A stretch of 64,000 nucleotides of DNA from Hymenolepis diminuta. Taxonomy: Eukaryota > Platyhelminthes > Cestoda > Cyclophyllidea > Hymenolepididae. Under the pieces are notes generated by a model that worked only from the letters and a program-made list of their open reading frames with translations, had not been told where the DNA came from and ran no database searches. Location of the stretch: assembly GCA_900708905.1 (NCBI GenBank), contig CAADRB010000051.1, forward strand, positions 186,058 through 250,057, read 5' to 3'. Made by a program: the position numbers and the translations under genes. Positions within the stretch are counted from its first letter, which is position 1, and each line of letters opens with the position of its first letter. This document shows, piece after piece, positions 51,239-62,624 of this stretch.

Positions 51239-51600
51239 CTGGAAAAGACTAAAACAAATAAGTCGAATCAATTAGTCAAATTGTTTAAATTTCAACTATT
51301 GAGGTAATATATCGTTATATACAGTGGGTAAATAAAATTAATTTTAATAAACATTTTTAGCTTATGTAGTATGGTAGTTATTTGAAATATAATATAATAG
51401 TAATAATCTCTCTATCATGCACTAACCATAAATCCTTACATGCTATTTAACTTCAAATATAAAAAAATATTTACACCTTTAAGAAAGTTCCTAATTCTTC
51501 TTCTGTATTAAGTTACATACCTGTGGGGTTCATAACGCTAACAAAGCTGATTGAATCACGTGCGCTAGAACTTTCTGCGAAGTGCGGAATGTAACCGGAC
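51239..51600 (-). promoter_or_regulatory. hnRNP L 5' exon, leader intron and promoter region
   Basis: A good donor (CCACAG|GTATGT) ends a 5' exon at 51521, and an acceptor (TCTTTTCCAG) at 51239 begins the first coding exon, so the leader intron is 51520-51239. The 5' exon holds an ATG at 51533-51531 in a different frame from the main start; that frame would run about 75 codons past the main ATG. Just upstream, 51550-51640 is richer in CpG, with an E box CACGTG at 51557-51562; two CCAAT boxes follow at 51644-51655. The transcription start is not determined. Confidence 0.5.
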
Positions 51601-51659
51601 GCGTAGAGAACAAGCGTAGTCGTGTGTGCAGAGGCCTTCTCAACCAATCACCAATCAAG

Positions 51660-53047
51660 ATCCCTGCACTCTAGTGTGGTTTTGTATTTAATGACTAAGC
51701 ATTTGACTCAAAAATAACAAAGAGAAGTGAATAATAAACCTTCTCCACCCAGCATCTTTATGATGCTTACCACTTTGGCCTAGCTAATTTGGGAGTGAAT
51801 TGATAAGAGGGGACTCTGCTAGAGGCTATTTGGACTGCTTAGGAGGATTATTTAGGTGTAGCAAGAAGACATATTGGCGTAGCACCCACTACATACCTTA
51901 TATACTATTCAGTTATCGATTTTGCAAGCAATGTAATACCGTTGATATACTGCAATTACAACTTAGAAGAAGTTATATATTATTCTTTTAAAAGGAGATG
52001 TTGCGAGCGATAAAACTAATTAAACATAAAAAAGTGTTTGCGGCAATTCAGTGCTAAATGAAGTATACTTCGTGTCGACGATCAAACTTCATCTAAAATT
52101 TAAATTACTTCTGGCTCCCATCTGATTTCTAACATATTCACATTAAAATAAAAACATTGGTAAGTTTAATAATCCATGGCAGAATTTTTGAAAATTCCGT
52201 AAAGAGCTAATGTTACTCTTGTGATATTCTAGAAATTGAAAGCTGCTGCGTTAAATTAAATCATTGTCTTTAACAAAATCCGAAGTAAACATCGGTATCA
52301 AAGTAAGAGCAAAACAGATACAGTGTTTTCTTTTTATAAATAAGGAATGAATGGTATACCTTGAAAAGTAATGGTCACTGTTTATGATTAATACATAATT
52401 ATCCCTATGGTCTTCACGGTCTGAGAAAATTCAGAGAATTTAAAGCTAAAATGACTGTTGTGTAATACCCTTAATTTATATGAAATTAGCTACCATATCG
52501 CTATTTGAACTTAGTTTTGATATAAATAGTTTTATAGTCTGGTAGGAGTCAAATATAATGGTGCTCATATCTGCACTGTTTAGGTTTTGTCTAGGGATAA
52601 TCAATTCTCGCAGGTTGTCTAAGTCTCCTGTCAGCCTCATCGGTTATTTGAGACTGAAACACCTATCAATCCGGCGGTGTTTTGATCTCTCAACATCAAC
52701 AGCATGAAGTAAATTTGTATTCCAATTTAATGCCTCTGCTCGTTTAGTAAAATGCCATTGAATACCCGCATTCTCTCTAGTCTGAGTTAGATGTAGTTTA
52801 GGGATATTTGGCGAACAGATATATCGTATCGGGAGAAATTGAACTTCCTAGCATTTCAGCAACATAGAAGAGGCATACGCTAAAAGGCTGAGCAGTTACG
52901 AAATATTTGCACGTTTTACCGTTGTTTCCATTCACAAGGTCGAACTTAATTTGCCATCGACCAGATAAACATTGACCATAAATAACTTCTACTGATTGTA
53001 AAACATTTAAAGTCAAATTTGTTTACTTGGAATTGATTCATACATAT
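51660..53047. other. Intergenic, no gene seen
   Basis: AT-rich sequence upstream of hnRNP L with no recognised coding or repeat content. Confidence 0.5.
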
Positions 53048-54295
53048 TGTAATAACCTTAGGTCTACCGGGACCGCATCGATCAAGTAGATGGAACAAAT
53101 CAAGTCACTCATGTCGTCAGATCAGTTTGGAGGTGGCAGGCAAGTAACTTGTAATAAAGTTGATCTTTACATCGGGAGATCAACAGCTGTTCGAGAGTTA
53201 GAGAGCTGTAAGATATAGAACAAAAAACTAATATCACCAAGACAATTTAAAGAATGATGTCTTTCATAATTCGATAGATCAAACCCTCCCTGTCTGAGTT
53301 AACGCTCTCTAATCGTTGGGGTTCTGCCTCGCTGAACTGCTGAAGACTCTCGGCAGACGCCTTCTTTGTGACCACTTTTGTTGCAGTCCTCGATAAGCCA
53401 GTCTCGATGATAACGACATTCTCCACAAAATTGGCATCTTGAGAGTGACTGCTTCTGATATACGTCGAATGATTGTCGGATGGAGAGCGAGTCTCCTCGG
53501 TCGATAGACGACCAGTATTTTCGTGTTCTCTCCGTTTGAACTACGAGACATCTTGACATCGAGTTTTTTTTATTTTTCGGAGTTACATCTCGCAAAACCT
53601 TGGATGAATTGTCTGCTATGAACCATGAGTGACTAGACAAATGTCGGAAAACTTTAACTTCCAAGTCAAAGTTTCGATTATGCTATTTCACCCTTTCGTT
53701 TATCAAGAAAATGTAGTTAATAACTTCATTGTCACTTAGAGAAGAAGTACCAGGCCTCATGGTACCACAAGATATGGTGTGATCACTGTACGAAGAGTCA
53801 CATCGAATTCCTGGATAGCATCGAAGAACCCTGTCGTCTGCATCGAAATCACGTTTCCACTGTACGAAGTGAAATAAAGCCGGATTCTTGTGCTGAATCG
53901 AAAAATGAGTTGCCCTCTGTGTGTCCAGCCGATATGTGGATGACACCGGTGAATTCGTCTGCTACTGCGTTGCCATAGCAGACAAGCCACCCGCGAACTG
54001 ATAAGACGACATGAACGATTTGACTTATTCTATCTAATCAATCGATGTGGCCCCGATAGATGACCCTAATGTTATTACACTACCCAATTTATTAATTAGT
54101 AAATTAGGTTTATATACAAGACATTTCTTTGTTAGACATCAATTATGTCTCGTTGTCAGTGTCTCGGCGTGATGATCAACATCTCTTTAGGTATCTATGT
54201 GCAAACACATAAACATACAGCGGGGTCGCTTGCACACACTGTAATGGAGATCTTATCGCTAGTGAATCATTTCTAATCGCCAGGTGTTGGTAGGC
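53048..54295. mobile_element. Rearranged LTR retrotransposon remnant with inverted LTR segment
   Basis: The left part (53048-53139) and the right part (54083-54295) together align with the solo LTR at 62298-62619, in plus orientation. Between them lie 943 bases absent from the solo LTR: a gag-like fragment on the minus strand and, at 53986-54079, an inverted second copy of the left LTR part. The inverted arms are about 93 bases each and end in TGTAATAAC and its complement. The simplest reading is that a fragment of a related element, in the opposite orientation, became lodged inside an LTR. No intact polymerase is present. Confidence 0.7.
53299..53946 (-). pseudogene. Retrotransposon gag-like fragment with zinc knuckle
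   Basis: Two minus-strand open stretches (53946-53683 and 53664-53299) in different frames. The second ends with a decayed nucleocapsid-type zinc knuckle: CQFCGECRYH, then CNKSGHKEGVC (one expected Cys is Ser), then a basic tail. The KEGVCRESS part recurs at 26440-26470. Upstream residues show no family motif that I can name, but the position right behind an LTR segment fits gag. Frame changes and truncation make it non-functional. Confidence 0.6.
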
Positions 54296-55195
54296 ATACT
54301 TTAAATATAGTCGACTTATTTAACGACATGTTTGATCACTTATAATAACGTTTTTGTCTATCGTGAGTCAAAGTGCATCCAGAATATTCAACGATAAATT
54401 TGGCAACTCTAATACAGTGTTTTGATGAAAATAGGATAAATATCGAAGAATCATTTAATATTTGGTACAACAGTACAATAACTGATGTATATGTATTTAA
54501 TCCATGACAAAAATTAATGATATTTAGTTCATCTAACATCAAATACATTATTTATGTTTATTAATGAATTTGAGTTAATAAAGAACTTTTCCTTACTCTC
54601 ATATTTATATCGTGGCTCAAATAGGTTGTTCAACTGGAATATTTTGCTGTATGATAACTATTGTGAAAGCCTAATTAGGATGGACGCATTTAAAATTTGG
54701 GTACAAATAATTTAAGTAATCGGTTGAAATGATAGGCTGCATCTCCTAAATGAAAATTTAAAAAATGTCCTGTCAAAGTCGCCTTGCCATTTATGCGTGG
54801 ATTTTAATTTTGTACAAACTAAAATTGCGTAATTTAGCTAAAGCATACACGTCGAAGTATAAATGTTCATTTAGTGCTGTTAAAGAAATGCGCGTTATAT
54901 ATGGTCACCATATTTCATATAATGAAATGAAGTAACAGTGATTATCAAACTGTCTCAAAATAAAATAAAATTCTCTAAGTGTATCATTTACTTTTTAACC
55001 TAATGTGTGTGATTTTAGACAAATTATAAAAGAATATTTGTTATTATCATAAATTACATGCAGCATATGCATCATATGATGTTAATACTACGAATGATTT
55101 GAATCTTATTGGTTAAGATAGTAAGTAAAAAAGCTCATCAGTCCCAACTTTAGCCAGGTCCCTTTCGTTTCCACGCAGTGTTTTGTGTCTGAGTC
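54296..55195. other. Intergenic, upstream of the NDP kinase gene
   Basis: No gene is recognised. The last 100 bases should hold the promoter and 5' leader of the kinase; a pyrimidine-rich stretch lies just before the ATG (55157-55190), and I see no TATA box at a convincing distance. Confidence 0.45.
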
Positions 55196-55733
55196 ATGTC
55201 TAGTCAATTTGAAGAACGCACTTTCATTATGGTTAAACCTGATGGTGTCCAACGTGGACTTATTGGTGAAATCATCAAGCGCTTTGAACAACGGGGTTTC
55301 AAATTGGTTGCCATGAAGTTCATGCATGCTGATGAGGTACTTCTTAACAAGCACTACGAGGCCCTTAAGGGAAAACCATTCTTCAATCGTCTTATTAAGT
55401 ACATGTCCTCTGGACCTGTTGTCCCAATGGTCTGGGAAGGCAAAAATGTAAGTTAACTTTTTGTACTATTGTCCACTGTACTTATGGTTTGTGAAAAACT
55501 AGCTGTTTTCTCTCCAGGCTGTTGCCCTGGGTCGTATGCTTCTCGGTGAGACCGATCCCGCAAAGAGCCTCCCAGGCACAATTCGTGCTGATTTTGGCCA
55601 ATGTGTTGGCGCCAATATCGTCCACGGATCTGATGCTGTGGAAACCGCCAACCGTGAGATTTCTCTGTGGTTTACACCAGAAGAGCTTGTCACCTACAAA
55701 TCCTGCGTGGCTCCCTGGGTTCATGCTGACTAA
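55196..55733 (+). CDS. Nucleoside diphosphate kinase (nm23 group I), 2 exons
   Basis: Exons 55196-55447 and 55518-55733, with a 70-base GT-AG intron in phase 0, give 155 residues. The enzyme transfers the terminal phosphate from ATP to other nucleoside diphosphates through a phosphohistidine; it is cytosolic and usually hexameric. Signatures are [20 protein letters not shown] at the start, [18 protein letters not shown] and the active-site NIVHGSD, whose His is the phosphorylated residue, then [11 protein letters not shown]. The length fits group I family members of about 150 residues. The start is the ATG directly before the conserved N-terminus. Codon usage is richer in G and C at third positions than in neighbouring genes, as expected for a highly expressed gene. 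It is the only clear plus-strand gene in the window. Confidence 0.97.
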
Positions 55734-55917
55734 TTGTTTATTCAGACAACTTTTTAAACCAAGTAGAGGACTTTGAAATATATACGTTAAAGTACATTTT
55801 CACGCTAATCTAAGTGGTTTTTATTATATTTGGATGGTTTAATTTGAGTTTGTTTTCATAGATTTTTGGTTTGAAGAGTAGAGAAGTGTTTTTTTGATGT
55901 TCAGTAATTATCATTTC

Positions 55918-56389
55918 TTATGGTAATGTGTGGTGTATTATACCATCCTTCGAGGTTGTTCTGACGAAGGCTTGTGAAAATTTTTCCTCATTAGGTGTTA
56001 TTTGAGGGAGTATAGTTAGTATGTAAACTGGTTTGTCACGAAGGGCCCTAGTTTGACGTATTTGTATGATTTGGGGGATGTAGCTCAGGCTCTCCTCCTT
56101 TGATTCAATTGGATCGAGGTATGTTAAGACAGTTATGCTAGTTTTCAAGGATGAAAGTGTGCAATCATTTGCATGCTCTTAATCTCTCAGCTCGAATTCC
56201 TCTAATTGTTTTCACTCCCGTGTTTAGACTTACAGGGCCGTTAGGATTCTCTGCAATTTTTTTGGATAAGATGAAGTCTGCACTCTGGGTGCAGATATGA
56301 AAGACAATCGCATTTGCATAAAGCACGTAAAAGCGTTCTTTATGGTTAGTAAACATAATTAGGTTTCCATGGTGAACTAGCTGGGTCAC
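55918..56389 (-). pseudogene. Coding-like relic with a frameshift, unknown family
   Basis: Minus-strand stretches 56389-56165 and 56148-55918 look coding in composition and follow each other with a one-base frame change near 56160. The first includes HHGNLIMFTNHKERFYVLYAN and ICTQSADFILSKK; the second LPQITPNEEKFSQAFVRTTS up to a stop at 55918. Alternating short strands and charged turns could suit a beta-propeller, but I recognise no family. It lies tail to tail with the NDP kinase gene. It may belong with the relic at 58109-58560 as pieces of one broken gene, or be an exon pair with a sequencing error. Confidence 0.3.
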
Positions 56390-58108
56390 GGTCTTATTTA
56401 TTTCTTCACTTCACAATGTTTTAACACGAAACACAAGCTATTGTGACGCAGTTAATTGGCCTATGAGTCGTTACCACTGATACTCAAAAAGTCAACTGGA
56501 AAAACAGTTACTGCAAATGTGACTTATTTTAAGCTAACACTTAAGTATGAGATGTGTCTATTTGTCTAATGACAAAATTAGATACTACCACCGGATGTCT
56601 AGTGCAGAATTTTGATGACAGCAGGGCATACGTGACTACCTATCGCGACCTTGATTGTCAGGCCATTTAGATCGCAAGTTGGGCGTGCCCGTTAGGTGTT
56701 TTTGTAAACGTAGCACAGCCGTTTGTTTTCCAAATTAGCGCTTACCGATCTAATTATAGTAATAGCGCAAATACCTAGCAATCGTCCCATCACAATAATT
56801 GATTGACCATTGCATTAGTCTAAAGATAAAAGATTTGATAGCAGCGCATTAAATTCAATTCTACCCCGCGAATGAAATTTGGCATATAAAGCTCTCGGCT
56901 CTATAAGCTACAAATAAATCGAGGTAGCATAACTAATCACGAAATCAAACCAGCAGGTCAATAAACTCTGAATAGCGTGGACATAATCTCATCCTAGAAT
57001 CTGGGAGTTAAATGATGAAGAATGAACAATAGGACAACACAAAGTGTCCATCTCTTTATGAGAACATGAACAAATCAGTGCTCCGAAATGTAAATAAAGA
57101 AAGGTTCGTAATCCCATTATTTCCTTATCTACTTATTATTGACCACCCACTCCCGGCTTCACACCTTTTTAGTACCTGCGCGCCTTGATTCATAGGTATA
57201 CTCGGTGTTGTTATGCCCTGCGCACGTATTGACTCACCTTTTCCTTAATAGTCAATGAACAAAGACCGCGAAATCAGATAGCCTCTCTAAATGTACTTTA
57301 CTCTGCCTTTACAACACACAACATCACTCACATTCCCAATTTAGACGTATGATCCACCCTTTTCCTATCACCTGTCTCTTTCCTCTCTCCATCCCCTGCG
57401 ATTTTCCAATAGGTAACTGATCTGGGTAAAATCACGTTATTCTAATTTGGAAAAGGTTATTGTATCCTGTTAGCTTAACTCACTCAGATTATAAAAGTAG
57501 GTTTACTTGGGATTAGAGCTATTTTACCTTAGTAGTCTTGTCATTAGATGGTTCTAGACGATTAAAAAATTTTCATTTTGCTATGGGCATGAACAATTAC
57601 AAGAATTTATGCTTATGAAAGAATAGCAGCTAGATGTCTTATTTCGATCTTAAGATAATATTATCTTGTTTCGGTTCCTTTCAAGCCCAATTTTTATTTC
57701 TGAACAACAACATGGGTTTATTAGTAGAAGAATGGGAAGAGCGAGAGAAGGTCAAGAAGAGTGAAGCGGCCTGTAATTTCCGGTGGTCGCAGTAACAAAG
57801 CGGAGTTAGGTCAAGTGATGTGTGTTAATACGGAGAGGATTTCTGACAGAGATATTCGGTTAGAGAGATCGAAGATCTGGACTAATACAGAATACCAGAG
57901 TGAAAAACTATCAATTAGATCCATCACCTTAAAAAAAGTTGCTCCACATTTTAGGACAGGGAATTCCAGTGTGAGAAAAGTCAATTAATTTTATTACTGC
58001 TGTATTTTTACAGCATCCATTTACCAGATAAAAGGAATCTGTCAGTTGAGTTTATGATGACTGATCGGCCGGTGTCTTCTCATCTCAATTTCATTTGTAG
58101 AGAGTCCA
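56390..58108. other. Intergenic, no gene seen
   Basis: Between the two coding-like relics I find no further convincing coding sequence on either strand. The plus-strand open stretch at 57761-57988 has no family features. Confidence 0.4.
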
Positions 58109-58563
58109 TTACATTGGGGGTCTGCACATAATTTCCCCCTTCAATTGTTCATGTTTAATAATATGAAGAACCGGTATCGCCGTAAGATTTACCAATCGAA
58201 TTCCACCATCTTTTTCACTAAAATTTGGAGTCAACTTAAACCAACTCGTTGTGTGTGCCGGGTTAAAGATATCCACATTCTGTTGGTGGGATTTCAGTAG
58301 CATTTTAATCAATATATTATCTTCATCTGAAGACTTGCCTATAAATTTATTCTCCGCTATTGAAATCTAGTGTGGCGAGACTTCTCAGAAGGACTTTTTC
58401 AGTTTGCACTTGAGCATTAATTTCCTCACTTTCTCGGTATATAATTGAATTGTCATTAGAAATGGTGGAATTCCTTATGTAGTATGTAATTAGATGCACT
58501 GTTCGAGAAAAAATGGGTTTGGCCGAGGTGTGCGTAAGATCAGCCAATGTTGCTATACCTATC
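58109..58563 (-). pseudogene. Coding-like relic with a frameshift, unknown family
   Basis: Two minus-strand open stretches, 58563-58347 and about 58370-58109, overlap with a frame change near 58365. The first includes AKPIFSRTVHLITYYIRNST and ends LATLDFNSGE; the second includes SSDEDNILIKMLLKSHQQ and FNPAHTTSWFKLTPNFSEKD, ending at a stop at 58109. A possible splice acceptor (GGTATAG) precedes the first. The amino-acid composition is protein-like, yet I recognise no domain. It could be a decayed host gene or an unfamiliar mobile element. Confidence 0.3.
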
Positions 58564-58785
58564 TTTGTTAATTACGTGTCGTAAACAGTTAAAATACTGC
58601 AAGTTTATCAGAATACGCGAGAAATATATTTAGATGTTAGGCCAAATAATTGTCAAATTAAAATTTGATCGGACTCATTGTCACGAAAAATTGTTTAACT
58701 TATCAGTTAATCAATTATCTGAAAAAGATTGATCTCGCAGTTTATTGGGTAAGAACATGAAGATGTGGTCTAAATAATAATACAC

Positions 58786-58791
58786 TTTATT
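58786..58791 (-). terminator. Polyadenylation signal of the MARCH-like gene
   Basis: TTTATT on the plus strand is AATAAA on the minus strand, 113 bases after the stop codon of the MARCH-like gene. Confidence 0.5.
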
Positions 58792-58903
58792 AAGCAAATT
58801 AAACGAATCAACAAATTATATACAAGCAAATTGTATAGACAGCGCTTTAAAGATATAAAACTTAATATAAATTTAGAAAAAAATGTTTTGAAACAAATAT
58901 TAC

Positions 58904-59755
58904 TTATTGACTTATTACTGAAATTTCCGATTCCTCATTTAGAATACAGAGAGGAGGTTTCGGTGCAAATGGAGGTGTTGACATTTTTGGAAGAGAAAAG
59001 GAACTAGGATGTACAGAAAATCTCCAGGATCTCTCGAGAGCTTGTCGATAGAATGCCTCTCGAATAGAATCTTCCACCCTTCTTCGAAATGCCAGATAAG
59101 CTCGAATGTGATATCGGATTGCAAGTCCGACCCAGAGTAGAAAAACCAGAAGTAAAAACGCAGAAATGGCTAAAAGTACTACGTATTGCCATGAACCTGA
59201 TCCCTCTGCTTTAAAGAATTGTAAACTTGTTGATATGCAAAAATACACACCAAAACTCGTAACTGGGGTTAAAAGAGCTAAGAATATACAATCAGTTAAG
59301 ATTCTTCGTTTCGTCAAGCGCGAATGCAACCACTCCTTGAGAAAGTTACGTTGGTTGATCTCAACATTCACTGAATGTTTTGGGGAATTTTCGTCTTCCT
59401 CGTCTATGGTGAGAGGTGATTTTTGACGAAGTTTATATTTGTAGCCACAAATTTCACAACTAATCGTCTGAGAGACTTGAAGCCATCGCTCCAAACAGGA
59501 TTTGTGCAGAAGTCCTACTGTGCCTTTACAGCGACAGGGTGAGATTAGCGTATTTGTAGTTCCATCATAACAGATTCGACAGTTACTGGGTATCTCGCTT
59601 TTTCCTGATGAATGAAAAGATGTATTTGCAGAGATTTCACTTGCAGAGCTGCTGGGATGCTTCACTTCAGAACTTAAAACTGAAATTTCATGATGCAAAA
59701 GATTGTTTAACTTCTCTGAACGATCCATGGAATTAGATATCTGGGGAGAAATCAT
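58904..59755 (-). CDS. MARCH2/3-like membrane RING-CH E3 ubiquitin ligase
   Basis: A single-exon gene of 283 residues from the ATG at 59755-59753; the frame is open for 18 more codons upstream but has no ATG there. MARCH proteins are endosome- or ER-membrane ligases that ubiquitinate other membrane proteins. Near residue 59 the RING-CH finger begins: CRICYD, then PCRCKGT, HKSCLERWL and CEICGYKY, giving the C4-H-C3 order with Cys in the RING-CH positions. Two hydrophobic segments follow, about residues 152-178 and 190-214, the hairpin seen in MARCH2 and MARCH3, then a basic helix beginning RYHIRAY that matches RYH in those proteins. The N-terminus is Ser-rich, and the C-terminus lacks an obvious PDZ ligand. 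An upstream non-coding exon is possible. An AATAAA signal lies 113 bases downstream. Confidence 0.9.
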   Translation of the reverse strand: MISPQISNSMDRSEKLNNLLHHEISVLSSEVKHPSSSASEISANTSFHSSGKSEIPSNCRICYDGTTNTLISPCRCKGTVGLLHKSCLERWLQVSQTISCEICGYKYKLRQKSPLTIDEEDENSPKHSVNVEINQRNFLKEWLHSRLTKRRILTDCIFLALLTPVTSFGVYFCISTSLQFFKAEGSGSWQYVVLLAISAFLLLVFLLWVGLAIRYHIRAYLAFRRRVEDSIREAFYRQALERSWRFSVHPSSFSLPKMSTPPFAPKPPLCILNEESEISVISQ

Positions 59756-61683
59756 GATGTCTGTGCAGTGCAATTTATAAAAATGTTTGTTCAATAAATC
59801 TAAGTATATTAGAATCAGTCAGATGATATCCAATATGAGCCGAATCTATAAACAACGCAAAAGTGCTCATTGATTTGAGTTAGGTTTCTAAAATGCACTG
59901 ATTCCTAATTGCGAATAAGCAGAACTCAGTTTTGAAACTTTTATATTTGTGAGTAGCATCTTCCATTTAAAAGATATCATAAATGCTCTCTACTCATACC
60001 TATGCAATTTGCATTTTGCCAGCTGCCTAGATTTGCTTGGCTGTCATTTATGCAAGATAAAAGATTTTTAAGTGTTTCTTTGAAAAAAAGAAAAATATTT
60101 TACAATCCGTATAAGGTGCTAATATTGTATAAGTAGATATGTCGTTTACCAACAGCTTGTATAAGTCGCCGGAACATTAAAAGGGAAAATCACATAACCA
60201 CGTATGAACGTCCAAAAATGGATGAATAAAAGTTCAGGATCTAAAAGCTGAACCAAGATGACAAAATTATAACATTGACGACAGATTACTCGGAGGTCAT
60301 GGAATTGATGAGTGGCCCTGAAAATACGCGGTTCTCCCCATCTGAAGGGATTACAGACGTAGACTTGCTCAAGATACTGGTTATCTTAGTCAACCGAATT
60401 AATGGCATATCGGTGATTAAATGCCCATATTTTTCCTACCATTTGTTAGTCACAACATTAACTTTCATTGAATCACAAAAATTCCAATTTCTAAATTTCA
60501 TATAAATTTGATCTTAGTAGAAAAACGAGGGTCACTTCGAATATCTATCGATAATCCTCCTAGTAACCTCTGTCGTGGACGGACCGCTAGGAGAGTTGAG
60601 CATGTCAATTTCTAAATAGCATGCCTATTTATATAGCGTTAACGAGAATTAGTTTCGTTAACAGAACTATTTAAATTTATTTCTACTGATACGTCCTAGA
60701 ACAATATATTCCACATTTAGAGGGCAGCAGCTGACGAAATAAGTAGCAACCATCTAAAACAGTTAGAGTTCGTCTTAAATGAACACTAGTGAGCTCTGCT
60801 GTTAAAAACTTATTAGCTCCTATCGTCCTGATAGAATCGTAACCATTGGAATTAAAATGTTTCCGAAGTGGTAGAAAAGATATTTGATCTAATCAACTTG
60901 TCAATAACGCCGCGAAAATGAATTCAACTTCAAAATTTGAGCATGGAAACGTTAGAACATGAAGCAATTGACCACATTCAAGAAGTAAAAAGCGGACAAC
61001 CCAAAGGCATAGACAAATTTTTTACGAATTTTTGATGTCCTAACTATTTTCTAATTCTATTTCGTCTCTCTTCCTCAGACCTTATTGGAGGGCTTCAATT
61101 TTCTTTGTATTCAGCGGCCGTCTACGATAAAAGTTGCATTTTTTGTACTTCCACGGATGACATATTACAATTCTAAAATAGTAGATGCCATCTTGGGTCA
61201 CAAGAGCATATAACTTCAGATTTTTGGGTAAATGAAGGGATTAATTTAAAAACCTGCAGACGAATTCATTTCTTAATGAAAATACCGCCCAAAATTTAGC
61301 GTGAAAGTCTTTTAGAGTTTTAACAAAAGCGGTATTTTTACTTTTATTTATTTAATGCAACACATAGTCAAGTAATGATTTCTAAATGGATAAAATATGT
61401 ACTTGAGGAAAGTCATTCATTAAGATGGAATAACCTGAAATATAGTAATACTCAAGTATAAAGAGGGAATCAGGCGTTAGAATACCTCAGTTCGCTTCAA
61501 TTTCGGATTGTGTCTTAGCTTGTCTGGCAAATGATCTTATTAGTCTCCAAAATAGCCACGAATCCCCTGAATTAAGAAATAACATAGAATTAAAAAATTC
61601 TTAATTTGTTCAAAATTCTACCAAGCAACCACCCGCAATTTTAGTGCATTTTAACACTTCCATAACAATTATTAATGATAAAA
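59756..61683. other. Intergenic, no gene seen
   Basis: AT-rich sequence upstream of the MARCH-like gene. The open stretch 60275-60505 has no family features and I do not call it. Confidence 0.45.
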
Positions 61684-62064
61684 TTAAAAAGCACGTAAGA
61701 TTGTTGCCTTAATTTTTTTCGGATAAAAATATTTCATTTTATCCAGCATCTTCCGGTAAAAATTTTCCACCATAACTTTTGATTTTTGGATCGACTTCGG
61801 ATCTTTGGGGGGTTTCCAAGAACAGAAATTTTGTTGATTGCTGAGATAGATTTCCGGGGTTTCCAAGATGATATCCAGAGGACCCGTTTCCAATTTCACT
61901 AATTTTGCTGCATAGTAGGAACGGAGATGGTTTCGATAACGCACACAAATTTGGTCATTGACATTCACTTCACATAGCTCGCTATCTCACCAAACTCTGA
62001 TGATACCTTCTGCCCATGTGCCATTCAGCAGGCGATCAGGCGCGAAAACTGCTGCGGAAAAAGA
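61684..62064 (-). pseudogene. Coding-like fragment of unknown family, one in-frame stop
   Basis: From 61968 to a stop at 61684 the minus strand encodes 94 residues including NDQICVRYRNHLRSYYAAKL and a Lys-rich end. The same frame continues to the right, past a single TGA at about 61987, with FAPDRLLNGTWAEGIIRVW, back to a possible acceptor (CTTTTTCCGCAG) at about 62055. The pattern of Val-Arg-Tyr and Tyr-Ala-Ala-Lys-Leu resembles small Tudor-like barrels, but this is only a resemblance. It may be the last exon of a gene with a nonsense change, or a transposon-derived fragment. Confidence 0.3.
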
Positions 62065-62297
62065 TAAAATGGGGAAGGTCAAATGATTCGGAAGTAGGAC
62101 ATCGTGAATCCTGGGTTTTCGCTGCATAGGAGTTCCGATAGGACTGCGGTCGTTTAACGCCGGACGCGGTGTTATTTATTACATAAATGGAGAACATATT
62201 CCGTTATTCCCTTCCTACACTTCAGGGTGTCAACAATTATTATTATATATTAAATATTTCAAGATCCTTCTGTAGTTAGGAGTTTGTTTATTGTTTA

Positions 62298-62619
62298 TGT
62301 AATAACTTTGATCTCTACCGGGGCCGTATCGATCGGATAGATGGAATTAGTCAAGTCACTCATGTTGCCAGATCAGTTTGGAAGTGGCAGAAAAGCCATG
62401 CCCAATTTATTAGTGAGTAAACTAGGTTTATATACAAAACATTTCTTTGTCAGACGTCAGTCATGCCTCGTTGTAGGTGTCTCGGCGTGATGATCGAAAT
62501 CTGTTCAGGCATCTTTGTATAAACACGCAAACGTACAGCAGGACCACCTGTGGACACTATAGTGAGGATTTTATCGCCAGTCAATCATTTCTAATAGCTA
62601 CGTCTTGATAGACATAGCA
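62298..62619 (+). mobile_element. Solo LTR with 5-bp target-site duplication
   Basis: A 322-base segment starting TGTAATAAC and ending ATAGCA, so TG...CA as in retroviral-type LTRs. It is flanked by the direct repeat GTTTA at 62293-62297 and 62620-62624. It matches the two LTR parts at 53048-53139 and 54083-54295 over its length. No internal region is attached, which fits recombination between the two LTRs of a former full element. Confidence 0.85.
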
Positions 62620-62624
62620 GTTTA

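Noticed and set aside
53048..54079. DNA transposon with 93-base terminal inverted repeats
   Set aside because: The arms are LTR segments, as shown by the solo LTR at 62298-62619, and the interior is gag-like rather than a transposase.
60275..60505. 76-codon plus-strand open frame
   Set aside because: No family signal, no splice partners, AT-rich composition.
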